DNA of 64,000 bases from Cepaea nemoralis (taxonomy: Eukaryota; Mollusca; Gastropoda; Stylommatophora; Helicidae). Position numbers and translations under genes: made by a program. The notes beneath the pieces were generated by a model that worked only from the letters and a program-made list of their open reading frames with translations, made no database searches and had not been told where the DNA came from. This document shows, in pieces, positions 53,361 through 64,000 of this stretch. The stretch covers positions 124,001 through 188,000 of the forward strand of contig JACEFZ010028318.1 in NCBI GenBank assembly GCA_014155875.1. Reading direction: 5' to 3'. Within the stretch, counting starts at the first letter, position 1. Each line of letters opens with the position of its first letter.

Positions 53361-54965
53361 AAACTAGATGCCTCTAACAAAAGTCTGGTGGGTATATGAG
53401 TCTTTGATTATCTTTAACTCCTCACACTAGATGCCTCTAACAAGTCTGGTGGGTATATGAGTCTTTGATTATCTTTAACTCCTCACACTAGATGCCTCTA
53501 ACAACAGTCTGGTGGGTATATGAGTCTTTGATTATCTTTAACTCCTCAAACTAGATGTCTCTAACAACAGTCTGGTGGGTATATGAGTCTTTGATTATCT
53601 TTAACTCCTCAAACTAGATGTCTCTAACAACAGTCTGGTGGGTATATGAGTCTTTGATTATCTTTAACTCCTCAAACTAGATGTCTCTAACAACAGTCTG
53701 GTGGGTATATGAGTCTTTGATTATCTTTAACTCCTCACACTAGATGCCTCTAACAACAGTCTGGTGGGTATATGAGTCTTTGATTATCTTTAACTCCTCA
53801 CACTAGATGTCTCTAACAACAGTCTGGTGGGTATATGAGTCTTTGATTATCTTTAACTCCTCACACTAGATGCCTCTAACAACAGTCTGGTGGGTATATG
53901 AGTCTTTGATTATCTTTAACTCCTCACACTAGATGTCTCTAACAACAGTCTGGTGGGTATATGAGTCTTTGATTATCTTTAACTCCTCAAACTAGATGTC
54001 TCTAACAACAGTCTGGTGGGTATATGAGTCTTTGATTATCTTTAACTCCTCAAACTAGATGTCTCTAACAACAGTCTGGTGGGTATATGAGTCTTTGATT
54101 ATCTTTAACTCCTCAAACTAGATGCCTCTAACAACAGTCTGGTGGGTATATGAGTCTTTGATTATCTTTAACTCCTCAAACTAGATGCCTCTAACAACAG
54201 TCTGGTGGGTATATGAGTCTTTGATTATCTTTAACTCCTCAAACTAGATGTCTCTAACAACAGTCTGGTGGGTATATGAGTCTTTGATTATCTTTAACTC
54301 CTCAAACTAGATGTCTCTAACAACAGTCTGGTGGGTATATGAGTTTTTGATTATCTTTAACTCCTCAAACTAGATGTCTCTAACAACAGTCTGGTGGGTA
54401 TATGAGTCTTGATTATCTTTAACTCCTCAAACTAGATGTCCTCTAACAACAGTCTGGTGGGTATATGAGTCTTTGATTATCTTTAACTCCTCAAACTAGA
54501 TGTCTCTAACAACAGTCTGGTGGGTATATGAGTCTTTGATTATCTTTAACTCCTCAAACTAGATGCCTCTAACAAGTCTGGTGGGTATATGAGTCTTTGA
54601 TTATCTTTAACTCCTCAAACTAGATGTCTCTAACAACAGTCTGGTGGGTATATGAGTCTTTGATTATCTTTAACTCCTCAAACTAGATGTCTCTAACAAC
54701 AGTCTGGTGGGTATATGAGTCTTTGATTATCTTTAACTCCTCACACTAGATGCCTCTAACAACAGTCTGGTGGGTATATGAGTCTTTGATTATCTTTAAC
54801 TCCTCAAACTAGATGTCTCTAACAACAGTCTGGTGGGTATATGAGTCTTTGATTATCTTTAACTCCTCACACTAGATGCCTCTAACAACAGTCTGGTGGG
54901 TATATGAGTCTTTGATTATCTTTAACTCCTCACACTAGATGCCTCTAACAAGTCTGGTGGGTGTA
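53361..54965. repeat. 63-bp satellite, class II, about 25 copies
   Basis: Same length and shared CTCCTCAAACTAGATG...TCTAACAA...TCTGGTGGGT, but the middle is replaced by ATATGAGTCTTTGATTATCT. One class II-like unit also stands at the left border of class I (47550-47590), so class I probably expanded within a class II array. Confidence 0.92.
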
Positions 54966-55985
54966 CAAATCAAAGGTCATCTCAGCTTCCACAAATTAGT
55001 TACCCTTTACAACATCTAAGAGCACAGCTTCTGAATAACTTATCTAATTATCTCAAAACCATGATTATGATATTTTACATCATAGCTAGTATCTGCCAGG
55101 AACATTATATTTAAGACTGAGGCGTAAAAACCACTTGCCCAGGCAGTACCTTTTATTTAGCTTGGTTACTTTATCTGTAAAGGCAGGTAGTGCTGAAATC
55201 TGGTATATAACATGGAACTTGCCGGAAAGAAAACAATATAGAATTCTACATATTCACTAATCACTATCAACACCCTCTGATACCTACTGAGAGACTAAAC
55301 CTACGAGATTGTTCACGTGCAGTTATGTCATGTAAACAATAAACTGTTAGTATCATGAAAATACAAACCGTATTGTAAATAAATTTTAAAAAAACCATAG
55401 CACAAGTCATGGATCGAGTGTGCAATAATACACAACAGCAGTGGTTTCTGAAGCAAAATGAACAAATTATGTTAGCTGTCGGGCATAATAAAAACATCAT
55501 ACATAATACATTTCTACACCTGCTGGAGATTTTCCAGACTCCTACAGAGTCCTTGAATAATATCTGTGTCTTTAAAATGACTACATAAAATCTCAGTACT
55601 CTTTAACTTCAGGCAATACATTTTTGTGTAATAATTACACCAACAAGTTTGATTAACTTTCACTGGATTTCACTAGTTTAACAGCCAATACCCCAGTTTC
55701 TCATTTGAGGTTCTCAGATTGTCTTTATATGGGGTGCTACAAACCGCATACCACAAATTTACATTTTATTTTTACAAGAACTGTGTTTGCAAAAATGAGA
55801 GACAATGAGAAATAAATGGACTATATCAGTGAATACATTTCATAACAAAAATAGCGATACAATTATGAGCATTCATGATTCTTGTCTGGCAAGCCAAGTT
55901 TGTTTGTAGTAACTAGAAGCAGGGATATTGAGAATATCATGGACAGAGAGGAAAATAATCAGATGTATTGACTGACAACTCTGGG
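54966..55985. other. No gene recognised
   Basis: A/T-rich unique sequence after the satellite. Confidence 0.4.
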
Positions 55986-55989
55986 GTTA

Positions 55990-56260
55990 CTAGGTAACTC
56001 AATCTTCTTACAGTCCATGCTGTGTGACATTGGTGATAATGTCTGTCCATAGCCTTCTGTTTCGTGTGTTGTCAATCATTTCTGATACTGATGTTCCTCC
56101 ATGCCATGATACTTAAACTGTCCAGCATCTTCTCTCTTGATCTCCCCTGCCTTCTCCTCCCCTCCAACCATCCCATTGTGATGACACACTCCAGCTTTCC
56201 CCTTCTCGTGACATGTTCAAAGAATGTAAACTGTCTTCTTCAAATGTGAGTAACCAGTTC
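55990..56260 (-). pseudogene. LINE RT C-terminal fragment
   Basis: The minus strand reads H-G-G-T-S-V-S-E-M-I-D-N-T-R-N-R-R-L-W-T, preceded by a G-R-G-D-Q-E-R-R-like stretch; typical LINE C-terminus, broken by stops. Confidence 0.5.
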
Positions 56261-57050
56261 TCTTTCTGAGTTACCATAGCTCACTCAATACTATAAGGAA
56301 AAGACGAGTGGAATTAATGAGGCCTATCAATAGAAGTTCCTAAAGTACTGGAGAAATGTTATCAGTCTCAGCTCCGTGAAGGGAGTCTCCCGACTACACT
56401 TCCTAGCAATAGAGGATGGGCAATGTACAATAGCAAGGCAAATATAGTTCAGGAGACATAGTATGCTAGAATAAGCAGACAATTCTGCACCTGAATAGAT
56501 CAGAAAACGACCTTGTCTTCATCTCATCTTGTTCCTCTTGTACCTTGCGGTGTTGAGGTGAAGAATAAACAGAGAGAGAGAGTGCCCGTTTATGGGCTTC
56601 ATATATCAAGATTGCCATGGACTCTGCTTTTTCCTTTGTCCATCGTTTACGTGGCCAGCCTCTTTTTCTGCTTGATAGCTGGAAACTGTTGCTAAAGACA
56701 GATCACGATTACCCGCATGGATGTATACGGGGAAACCTCTACAATATCTTTCAAAGAATAAGTTTACTGACAAGTATAAACCTGGATTGGAGGAGTGACA
56801 TTTTATGAACAGTCTTCAAAATGAACAACCTGAAACATCATTAACAGAAGAGGTGGTATAGAGAAATTTATTTCATGCAGAAAAATACAATTCCAATGTG
56901 GCACCAGTGAAGCACAGAATAGTAACACTGAAACCTGCCTTGCATGTCATAAGAGGTGACCAAGGAGGGTTGGTGTGAGAAACTGTAGCTGCAAACTCAA
57001 GCCAATCATGAACAAGTCTACAAAGGGCTTGGCTTGAGTTGGCTCTAAGT
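56261..57050. other. Downstream of WDR47, no gene recognised
   Basis: TTTATT near 56869 reads AATAAA on the minus strand and is a candidate polyadenylation signal for WDR47. Confidence 0.35.
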
Positions 57051-57083
57051 CTATGCTCCCTTGGGATATAGGCAAAAGAAGAG

Positions 57084-57340
57084 AAAGAAGAAGAGGAGGA
57101 GAAGAAGAAGAGGAGAAAGAATAAGAAGTTGAGGAAGAAGAAGAAGAAATACTAGCCAAGAAAAGCAAAGTAAAATAGAGAAGAATGTACATGCAAAGTA
57201 AAATAGAGAAGAATGTACATGCAAAGTAAAATAGAGAAGAATGTACATGCAAAGTAAAATAGAGAAGAATGTACATGCAAAGTAAAATAGAGAAGAATGT
57301 ACATGCAAAGTAAAATAGAGAAGAATGTACATAGAAAGAT
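57084..57340. repeat. (GAA)n tract and 28-bp minisatellite in the WDR47 3' region
   Basis: Purine-rich GAAGAAGAGGAGG at 57084-57150, then six copies of AGTAAAATAGAGAAGAATGT plus ACATGCAA. It lies where the WDR47 3' UTR should be. Confidence 0.85.
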
Positions 57341-57533
57341 TAAACAGCTGAGACCAACAAATAAGAACATAAGCAACACAACTTCGTTAAATATCAGACA
57401 ACACAGAGGACTGGGTGGGTGGGTCTTGTCTGCCAATACCTACTCCTGACCAGGCACCCGAAGAAGAGATGGAGGTACTTATACTGTGAAGTGCCACATG
57501 ACTCCCAAAGCCATCTACTGACTGAGTGAATCC

Positions 57534-57710
<177 letters not shown>

Positions 57711-57999
57711 TTAAATATAATGACTTCTTTGAGAAGAACATAATCAATGAAAACCACAGAAAACTGTCACAAAAAACAAACAAACAAACAAGTAGGCTTG
57801 ATTAGGCAAACAAAAACTACACACTTGTGGAAGTCTGTGTAAGAACAAAGATCACTGTAACAAAGCCTGACAGAAGATGTGGGCAGACAAAGCTCACAAG
57901 CCCAGGGAAAGCAATCTATCTGCCTATGGAAGGAGGAATCCAAGAAAGAAACCTCAATTGTCGAAGCTGGATGATGTTGGCGTAAGTGGCACAGAAGTT

Positions 58000-58170
58000 T
58001 AAAGATAATTATGGAAAAAATAGGAAGACCATGGCATAGATGGATTCAACATGTGATAGATAATTTACACATGACAGAAACATTGCCAGGAGATAGCTTG
58101 ATAGAGAGGCATTTTAAAAGACTGTTATGGAGAACAAGTTCTGCGCAGTATTAGCCACTGGATGATGATA
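58000..58170 (+). pseudogene. LINE 3' fragment in the last WDR47 intron
   Basis: GGAAGACCATGGCATAGATGG, ATTCAACATGTG, GATAATTTACACATGACAG and TGTTATGGAGAACAAGTTC, then (ATG)n/(GGT)n to 58210. Same family as 1300-1795. Confidence 0.6.
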
Positions 58171-58248
58171 ATGATGGTGATGATGATGGTGGTGGTGATG
58201 ATGATGGTGAATCTGACAAGAAACGAAGCCTCACTGGCTGATACTCAC

Positions 58249-58366
58249 CATGTAAGTCTGTTATAACAATTCTATTGTCATAAGCCACTGTCAATAGATA
58301 ATATGCATTGTTAGAAAATCTGGCAGACCTACATTCTCCAGAATGAGGCTGAAAACTCTGCACAAC
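58249..58366 (-). CDS. WDR47: WDR47 (nemitin), penultimate exon
   Basis: 118-bp exon with acceptor TTTTGTTTTCAG and donor CATG|GTGAGT. The frame starts in phase 0: V-V-Q-S-F-Q-P-H-S-G-E-C-R-S-A-R-F-S, then Y-Y-L-L-T and Y-D-N-R-I-V-I-T-D-L-H, leaving one base for the next exon. It matches the penultimate WD blade region of WDR47. No upstream exon was found between here and 64000, so the preceding intron is longer than about 5.6 kb or the exon is too diverged to see. Confidence 0.9.
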
Positions 58367-58599
58367 CTGAAAACAAAAGAAACAAATAATATAACCTCAT
58401 TAGCAGTTAAATTTGTGGATTTACTTACCAAGTAGTTTCAATAACCTTACGAGGCAGCAACTATAGACTATCAACAAGGGTAAGAGGCTGTCAGATAGAG
58501 ATAATACCACTTTACTTCTTAAACAGGTGGATGTGTCATACAATATTCTGGGTAAAGATATGAAAATATGACAACATTAAGGATGCAGAGGTGTTTCCA

Positions 58600-58910
58600 A
58601 AGCACCAGGGCCAGGTTTTATACTGGCCAAGACCTACTAACACGTCCTAGTCATGAGTCCTGGGCAAAAGGTCCCTTCGGGGTCCTGGCTAACGTAGTAG
58701 GATCGCTAATTCTTCCGAAGTCGGAGAGTATCTGCCTGCACGGCGAGGAACCACCAGTCTGCGCACTAATAAGCCAGACATGGGACAACGAATACTCACG
58801 CAAACCTCAGTCCGGTATGACATCACACTGATGTTGGACAACAGGATGTCTTCATCCGACATACAGGACTTCACGCTGGAGTTCACAGCCAGCGAACGTA
58901 AGCAAGTAAG
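58600..58910 (+). mobile_element. Interspersed repeat, perhaps diverged family 3
   Basis: GAAGTCGGAGAGTATCTGCC, CTCACGCAAACCTCAGTCC and GAGTTCACAGCCAGCGAACG recall the family 3 ending. The rest is not matched elsewhere in the window. Confidence 0.4.
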
Positions 58911-58979
58911 CATGACAACATTAGTAAATGTATCAAGAACAATGGTGACAAAATAACTCTCCAGCACTCATTGGACTGT

Positions 58980-59200
58980 TAGTTAGTTGCATATCCTTTA
59001 CAGGACATCACAGTCAACTCAGCATTTCTTGGCTGTTTGTGATCTCTCGGCAAGTTTATGTTCAGTAGTTTGCCATTACTTTCTGAACAACTGACACCCA
59101 TACCATTTGATAAAAAACCAACACAAGGTGGTCTGCAGCTGTACTGTGAACATGGTTTTGCGGGATTACAAACTGCGTTCGCAACACAGCCGGCCTGTGA
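58980..59200 (-). mobile_element. SINE family 2 copy with (CTAA)n tail
   Basis: The reverse complement has the family blocks and ends CCTGTAAAGGATATGCAACTAACTAAC, read in parts; the tail is at 58979-58989. Confidence 0.75.
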
Positions 59201-59451
59201 CTGGACTGTACAGATGTTACATGTTGACCTAGGCTCCCAGGTAGCTTACCCAGCCTGAAACGAGCTCCAGGAAATGTCTTGGGAAGTAGAAACGGGTGAC
59301 CTGATGCTGATAAACCATTTATCGAGTGCCAGTTGGTGTATACAAATATGGGTCTCGAAGTTTTAACCTTTCGGAGCACTGACTGAGTTTATTGTAATGA
59401 CTACCTTATTTAATGTTGTCTCAGAAAACCATCTCAGAGCTGCAGTGACCT

Positions 59452-60335
59452 CCGCTACCATTCCCCATGCTGGATGTCATGTTTAAGTAACTCCACTCTG
59501 CTCCCATTCCCATGCTGGATGTCATGTTTAAGTAACTCCACTCTGCTCCCATTCCCCATGCTGGATGTCATGTTTAAGTAACTCCGCTCTGCTCCCATTC
59601 CCATGCTGGATGTCATGTTTGAGTAACTCCACTCTGCTCCCATTCCCATGCTGGATATCATGTTTGAGTATACTCCACTCTGCTTCCATTCCCATGCTGG
59701 ATGTTATGTTTGAGTATCCTCCACTCTGCTCCCATTCTCATACTGGATGTCATGTTTGAGTATACTCCACTCTGCTCCCATTCCCATGCTGGATTTCATG
59801 TTTGAGTATACTCCACTCTGCTCCCATTCCCACGCTGGATGACATGTTTGAGTATACTCCACTCTGCTCCCATTCCCATGCTGGATGACATGTTTGAGTA
59901 TACTCCACTCTGCTCCCATTCCCCATGCTGGATGACATGTTTGAGTATACTCCACTCTGCTCCCATTCCCATGCTGGATGACATGTTTGAGTATACTCCA
60001 CTCTGCTCCCATTCCCATGCTGGATGTCATGTTTGAGTATACTCCATTCTGCTCCCATTCCCATGCAGGATGTCATGTTTGAGTATACTCCATTCTGCTC
60101 CCATTCTCATACTGGATGTCATGTTTGAGTATACTCCACTCTGCTCCCATTCCCATGTTGGATGTCATGTTTGCGTATACTCCACTCTGCTCCCATTCCC
60201 ATGTTGGATGTCATGTTTGCGTATACTCCACTCTGCTCCCATTCCCATGCTGGATGTCATGTTTGAGTATACTCCACTCTGCTCCCGTTCCCATGCTGGA
60301 TGTCATGTTTGAGTATACTCCACTCTGCTCTGCGA
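59452..60335. repeat. 46-bp minisatellite, about 19 copies
   Basis: Unit TGCTCCCATTCCCATGCTGG plus ATGTCATGTTTGAGTATACTCCACTC. The first units have AAGTA-ACT instead of GAGTATACT. Reading frames on both strands are artefacts. Confidence 0.93.
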
Positions 60336-60439
60336 TGGTCTTGCTCCTTCATCTAGGAAACCCCATCCCAATCTCTACCTCGCTGCCCTGATCTATTGCT
60401 ATATACCATCAAATTCCACCCCCTTCCATATTAATACCT

Positions 60440-60760
60440 TCTGTCATCAGCATTTTCCATGTTTGGCATCAAGCGTTATGGGAGGAATCATTGATATTCC
60501 AGTGCCCAATAGGTGGCACTGGATAGTGTCATTCCACATGACTGTACAATGTCTTTGATGTCGTACATCCACTGTTTCCTCAGGTGTCCTATTGTCTCGT
60601 ATCAGATCATCTTTGATGTAGCGCCAGTGCTGGTAGTTTATGGTGTTGCATTTTAACGCGATGGCCGAATTATTTGATCTTCCGCCTTTCACTATGTATG
60701 GCACATACTCTGTAAACTGTCTTATTTCCAACTCTGCTCTCCCATCGAAGTGTAACAGTA
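60440..60760 (-). pseudogene. LINE C, RT C-terminal fragment, second copy
   Basis: Parallel to 8484-8775: same CACTGGATAGTGTCATTCC, ACAATGTCTTTGATGTCGT and TGGTGTTGCATT blocks, with frameshifts. Confidence 0.7.
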
Positions 60761-60929
60761 CAGGTACAGAGGATCAATAACCAAGTCCTGATGTGTTTCT
60801 TTAAAAACAGGTTTATTGGTTCATGTTGGCTGATAATTATACAGAGACCACTCAATATGATGTTGTCTTGTCTCCGCTCTAGCTGTAACTAACTTCAAAA
60901 ACAAACAGACCACACAAAAATTCAGGGAT

Positions 60930-62098
60930 ATCGAATTATAACCATGCAGAATACAATAGGCAAGCTGCTGGAGAAGGTAATTGCCAGAAAAATATCAAGC
61001 CAGTTAGAGAGGCAAGGGTGGGTACCGTCCAAAAAGAGAAACCTGGACCAATGCAGCAGTTTTTGCCCATGATGTCTATGAAGGTTTCCACTCAGGCATT
61101 GAAACCTTTGCTACAGCGATTGATCTTGAGGAAGCGTACAACAGAGTACCATTCGATTTGTTAATGCTTCAGCTTCTTGAACTAAAAGTAAGTCCATTCC
61201 TCCTTAGTTGGATCACTGCAGCCCTCTTCAAACGGAAAGTAGTTTTTAGATGTGGCAGTTGGACTTTGGAATCAACAACAATATATCCTGGCCTACCACA
61301 GGGATCACCACTATCTCCGGTACTGTTCAACGCCTACATAGTGAGAATCACCAGTGAGCAGATCACTGGACCTGGCAGGACATTGTCATATGCCGATAAT
61401 GTTTAGTGTATCGTCAGGGTAATGATAGAGATCAGGTTGCTGTGGAACTACAAACTGAACTCAATCGCATAAGTACTTGGTGTGATGAAGCTGGGGCAAT
61501 GGTCAACCCAACAAAGGCAACAGTGACTTGGTTCTTGTTGAATAATCATATTGTCAACACTCCAACACCAACTGTAAAGCTGTGTTCAGAGACAGTGGAA
61601 AGAACGCAGGCAATGAATTACCTGGGGATACAGTTTGATCGAAGCCTTGCTTATAATGAGCACATAGACCAGGTGATAACAAAGGCCAAGTGGGGTTTGG
61701 CTGCGATGCGGGTGATGGCGGCAGCAAACTGTGAGCAGCGCCATCTATGTCTTCTGTACGAGGGGCTGGTCATGTCTGTTTTTGAGTATGCAATGGCAAT
61801 CCTGACTCTCAGCCGTAAGCAGATAGAAAGGATGGAAAGGATACAGAATGAAGCTATGCGCATTATTCTTGGATGTACAAGAGATACAGCATGCAGGGCG
61901 ATGCGCTACCTTCTTGATTTTCCAACCATTGAAGACAGAATACAAGTCTGCAGAGCACGCGCCTACCTCAGAGTTAACGCAAACACACAACATCCATTGC
62001 ATAGTGAAATTATGAAGGTGAAGGGCAGCAGGATTAAAAAGAGGACGGTCGTGGATGGGTCAAGCCGAAGACATTCTTCAACAGGTGTGTTCACTTGA
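60930..62098 (+). pseudogene. LINE A reverse transcriptase part
   Basis: Starts within RT (G-K-L-L-E-K-V-I-A-R-K-I). After a frameshift near 61035 it reads A-I-D-L-E-E-A-Y-N-R-V-P-F (motif A), then G-L-P-Q-G-S-P-L-S-P-V-L-F-N (motif B). The catalytic box is Y-A-D-N instead of Y-A-D-D and is followed at once by a TAG made by a one-base loss. The rest (61406-62098) has Y-L-G-I-Q-F-D-R and the thumb region. The active site is mutated, so the RT is dead. Confidence 0.8.
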
Positions 62099-62906
62099 GG
62101 ACTTAGAACCTGGCGAGGAGTGGGTGGAAGTGCCAACAGATTTCTGCACATCCTTTTCAGTTTGCATCCAACTAGATAGAAAATGCAGACAAGAAAATCC
62201 GGCTGCTGTGGAGGCTGAAGTACAAGCGTTGATTTTTGAGAATTCGCTAGACGGTGATGCGGTCATCTACACAGATGGGTCGGTTGTCCGACATGTGAGA
62301 AGCTCATGGGCCTTTACGGCTCGAGCCGGAGGGAGGATTGTGAAGGAGGACTCTGGTGCTTTTGCTGAAACCACAAGTAGCCTGACTATGGAAGTCATGG
62401 CAGTAAGTAAAGCAATAACATGGCTCGAGACACAGACATTCACTAGGGCATGTTTCCTTAGCGACTCAATGAACATGATCAAGAGGATAGAGGAGGGGTC
62501 GATCCGAAGAGAATGGTTGCTGCCTCTGGAGCGGTCTCGGCTGGCAAAGATTAGTTTCATCTTTGTGCCAGGGCATGCGGGAGTACAAGGAAATGAGCGG
62601 GCTGACAAGCTCGCAGGTGAGGCTACTGTGGAGGGCGGACGAGCCATGGACCAGGCTGACATTCTGAATGCTCTACGAGAAGTAAGACTTTTGCGTGAAC
62701 CAAGTGATGACTGTGAATCTACAACCATGGCCAGACTGCGAGAACAGCAAATTAAAAGAGGGGTTGCCAAACAAGAACACTACGCTGGAAGCCAAAGAAG
62801 ATTGATAAACCAACACAGAACTGGCGTCGTTAGCCGCTACACGCTGCAGGATTTGCTGAGGAGGGGATCCGAGCACTTATGGACTGAATGGTTCAATGTG
62901 CAATGA
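62055..62906 (+). CDS. LINE A RNase H domain
   Basis: 283-residue open frame overlapping the RT frame. The RNase H catalytic set is complete: D in I-Y-T-D-G-S, E in T-M-E-V-M-A-V, D in L-S-D-S-M-N-M, and D in N-E-R-A-D-K-L-A-G. The C-terminus carries Q-R-R-L-I-N-Q-H-R-T-G. It would remove RNA during reverse transcription. Downstream comes a short GATGATCTGTCGA segment and the (CTAA)n tail. Confidence 0.82.
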   Translation: MGQAEDILQQVCSLEDLEPGEEWVEVPTDFCTSFSVCIQLDRKCRQENPAAVEAEVQALIFENSLDGDAVIYTDGSVVRHVRSSWAFTARAGGRIVKEDSGAFAETTSSLTMEVMAVSKAITWLETQTFTRACFLSDSMNMIKRIEEGSIRREWLLPLERSRLAKISFIFVPGHAGVQGNERADKLAGEATVEGGRAMDQADILNALREVRLLREPSDDCESTTMARLREQQIKRGVAKQEHYAGSQRRLINQHRTGVVSRYTLQDLLRRGSEHLWTEWFNVQ

Positions 62907-62916
62907 GGATGATCTG

Positions 62917-62941
62917 TCGACTAACTAACTAACTAACTAAC
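62917..62941. repeat. (CTAA)n tail of LINE A
   Basis: CGACTAACTAACTAACTAAC at the 3' end. The same tail in opposite orientation closes the fragment at 7701 and the two SINE families. Confidence 0.85.
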
Positions 62942-63770
62942 AGCCTTTTTTAGTTCATTCAGCGGTCCATTGAGTTTATCTTCCACTGTCGTCTCTCTAG
63001 GCCAGAAGGTTTGCCTAGACATGTTGTAATTTGGACAGTCTTGGAGTATGTGCTTTGCTGTCACCAACACCAATCCACAAGTGCACATGGCTGATTCACC
63101 AATATAAAATTTTTTATACATGTGGTTGTGTAATCTATCGTGTCCTGTTCTGAGGTGCAGAATAATGACTTGTTCTGGTCTGTCCATAACATGGTAGTCA
63201 TCTTACTGATTTGATCATTCTTTTCTTTTGGTGGTATGTAATGGGCACATCAAACTGTTCTTCTTTTGCTCCTTCCTTAGCCAATCGATCAGCTCTGTCA
63301 TTTCCGGGTGCTCCACAATGGGATGGTATCCAGTGTATGGTGACCTTATGCTGACTGCTAAGTTCAGAAAGTAGTGTCCTTAGTACTGGCAATTTCCCAG
63401 ACAGGAGCGCCTCGAGTACTGATTTTGCATCTGTCAATAGCACCACAGGTTGTGTACTATTGCTGGTATTTAGTAATTTCTCTGTTGCTATCTTGATTGC
63501 CTCAATTTCAGCATCGTAGTTATGGCAGTACTTTCCTGTTGGTACTCTGGCTGAGACCCTCATATTATTCATATTATGTTCCTAGTATTATTTGGGTCTT
63601 CTATGTACACTCCCGCTACTCCATTTCGAACAGCATTTTGTGCTGACCCATCTGTGTAGACTCAGATCCAGAGGTCCTGTGAGTATTCTCCATCAAGGAA
63701 GCTGAGAGTGGCTGTTCTGTGCTGTACACTGTTGCAATGTTGATTTTTAAATTTCATATTCTTAGTTCTG
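62938..63770 (-). pseudogene. LINE B RNase H fragment, second copy
   Basis: Minus strand; very similar to 11460-12180. V-Y-T-D-G-S-A-Q-N near 63650, Y-D-A-E-I-E-A-I-K, L-T-D-A-K-S, and N-D-R-A-D-R-L-A-K-E-G in a 124-residue frame (63572-63198). After a frameshift comes a frame (63187-62933) with C-T-C-G-L-V and H-I-L-Q-D-C-P-N-Y. It is cut at its 3' side exactly where the LINE A tail begins. Confidence 0.8.
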
Positions 63771-63829
63771 CTCAGGACAAGCCGCTAGATGATGATGTAA
63801 GCACCATTTACCCCCTCCCCCCATTTGCT

Positions 63830-63905
63830 CGCTTTGAACTCCAGCGTAGTGTACACACGTAATACTACTTCTGGACTGGCTTTTGCATGTGGATTAGCTT
63901 TTCCT
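63830..63905 (-). mobile_element. Interspersed repeat, family 3 fragment
   Basis: GCTTTGAACTCCAGCGTAG, ACTACTTCTGGACTGG and GTGGATTAGCTTTTCC match 13030-13280 in reverse. Confidence 0.45.
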
Positions 63906-63914
63906 TTTACCAGT

Positions 63915-64000
63915 TAGTCACTCAACAGATCATCCTCACTGTACATCAACCTTTTCAGTCCATAAGTGCTCGGATCCCCTCCTCAGTAAATCCCACAGTG
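63915..64000 (-). mobile_element. LINE A 3' end, runs out of the window
   Basis: GATCATCCTCACTGTACATC, AAGTGCTCGGATCCCCTCCTCAG is the reverse complement of 62845-62920. The copy continues beyond base 64000. Confidence 0.75.

Noticed and set aside
47385..54965. CRISPR-like array
   Set aside because: There are no unique spacers between the repeats, and the genome is eukaryotic; it is a simple tandem satellite.
58431..58470. Further WDR47 exon before a GTAAGT donor
   Set aside because: The minus-strand reading upstream of the donor-like site has stops and no WD-repeat pattern.
59455..60391. Repeated 46-bp frames as a protein
   Set aside because: Several overlapping frames on both strands in a minisatellite; the unit length is not a multiple of three.

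Overview
The window is eukaryotic, animal-type DNA. It has spliced exons of a conserved metazoan gene, many non-LTR retrotransposon fragments, tRNA-derived SINEs, long minisatellites and one very large DNA transposon. The mix of elements (zinc-finger-ended LINEs, Penelope-like elements, a Helitron, an animal-type Polinton) suggests a lophotrochozoan, probably a mollusc. That is an inference; nothing here fixes the species.

Layout. 1-15 kb is a patchwork of LINE 3' ends, SINEs, a 44-bp minisatellite (4.6-6.6 kb) and two fold-back structures. At 15,639-31,417 lies an essentially complete Maverick/Polinton with 359-bp nearly identical inverted ends (2 mismatches seen) and a perfect 6-bp target duplication (CACGGA). 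It is inserted inside the reverse transcriptase of a Penelope-like element (PLE), whose remainder, including a GIY-YIG endonuclease, resumes at 31,418-33,416 and is followed by a repeat-rich tail to about 35.4 kb. 35-47 kb holds LINE and SINE fragments, several 42- to 64-bp minisatellites and a non-autonomous Helitron (44,597-46,061). 47.4-54.97 kb is one large satellite of 63-bp units in two sequence classes. 57.5-58.4 kb carries the last two coding exons of a WDR47 orthologue on the minus strand, the only host gene recognised. 58.4-64 kb is again minisatellite and LINEs.

The Polinton reads as an integrated virus-like element. Its plus strand carries a tightly packed cassette: packaging ATPase, two small unassigned proteins, chromodomain integrase, small membrane protein, penton-like minor capsid protein, basic pVI/pX-like protein, double jelly-roll major capsid protein and adenain-type protease. 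Adjacent genes touch or overlap at stop-start junctions (TAATG, ATGA). A PC4/SUB1-like ssDNA-binding protein follows behind its own TATA box. The minus strand carries a zinc-finger-bearing protein-primed family-B DNA polymerase broken by two frameshifts. All other element genes look open, so the insertion is young and either recently lost polymerase function or carries assembly errors.

Most notable beyond standard annotation: a tRNA-like fold at the inner edge of the Polinton ends; the PC4-like gene and a possible +1 frameshift extension of it; the operon-like stop-start chain; recurring hammerhead-like CTGANGA motifs in repeats around the window; and a shared (CTAA)n tail linking a LINE with two SINE families.
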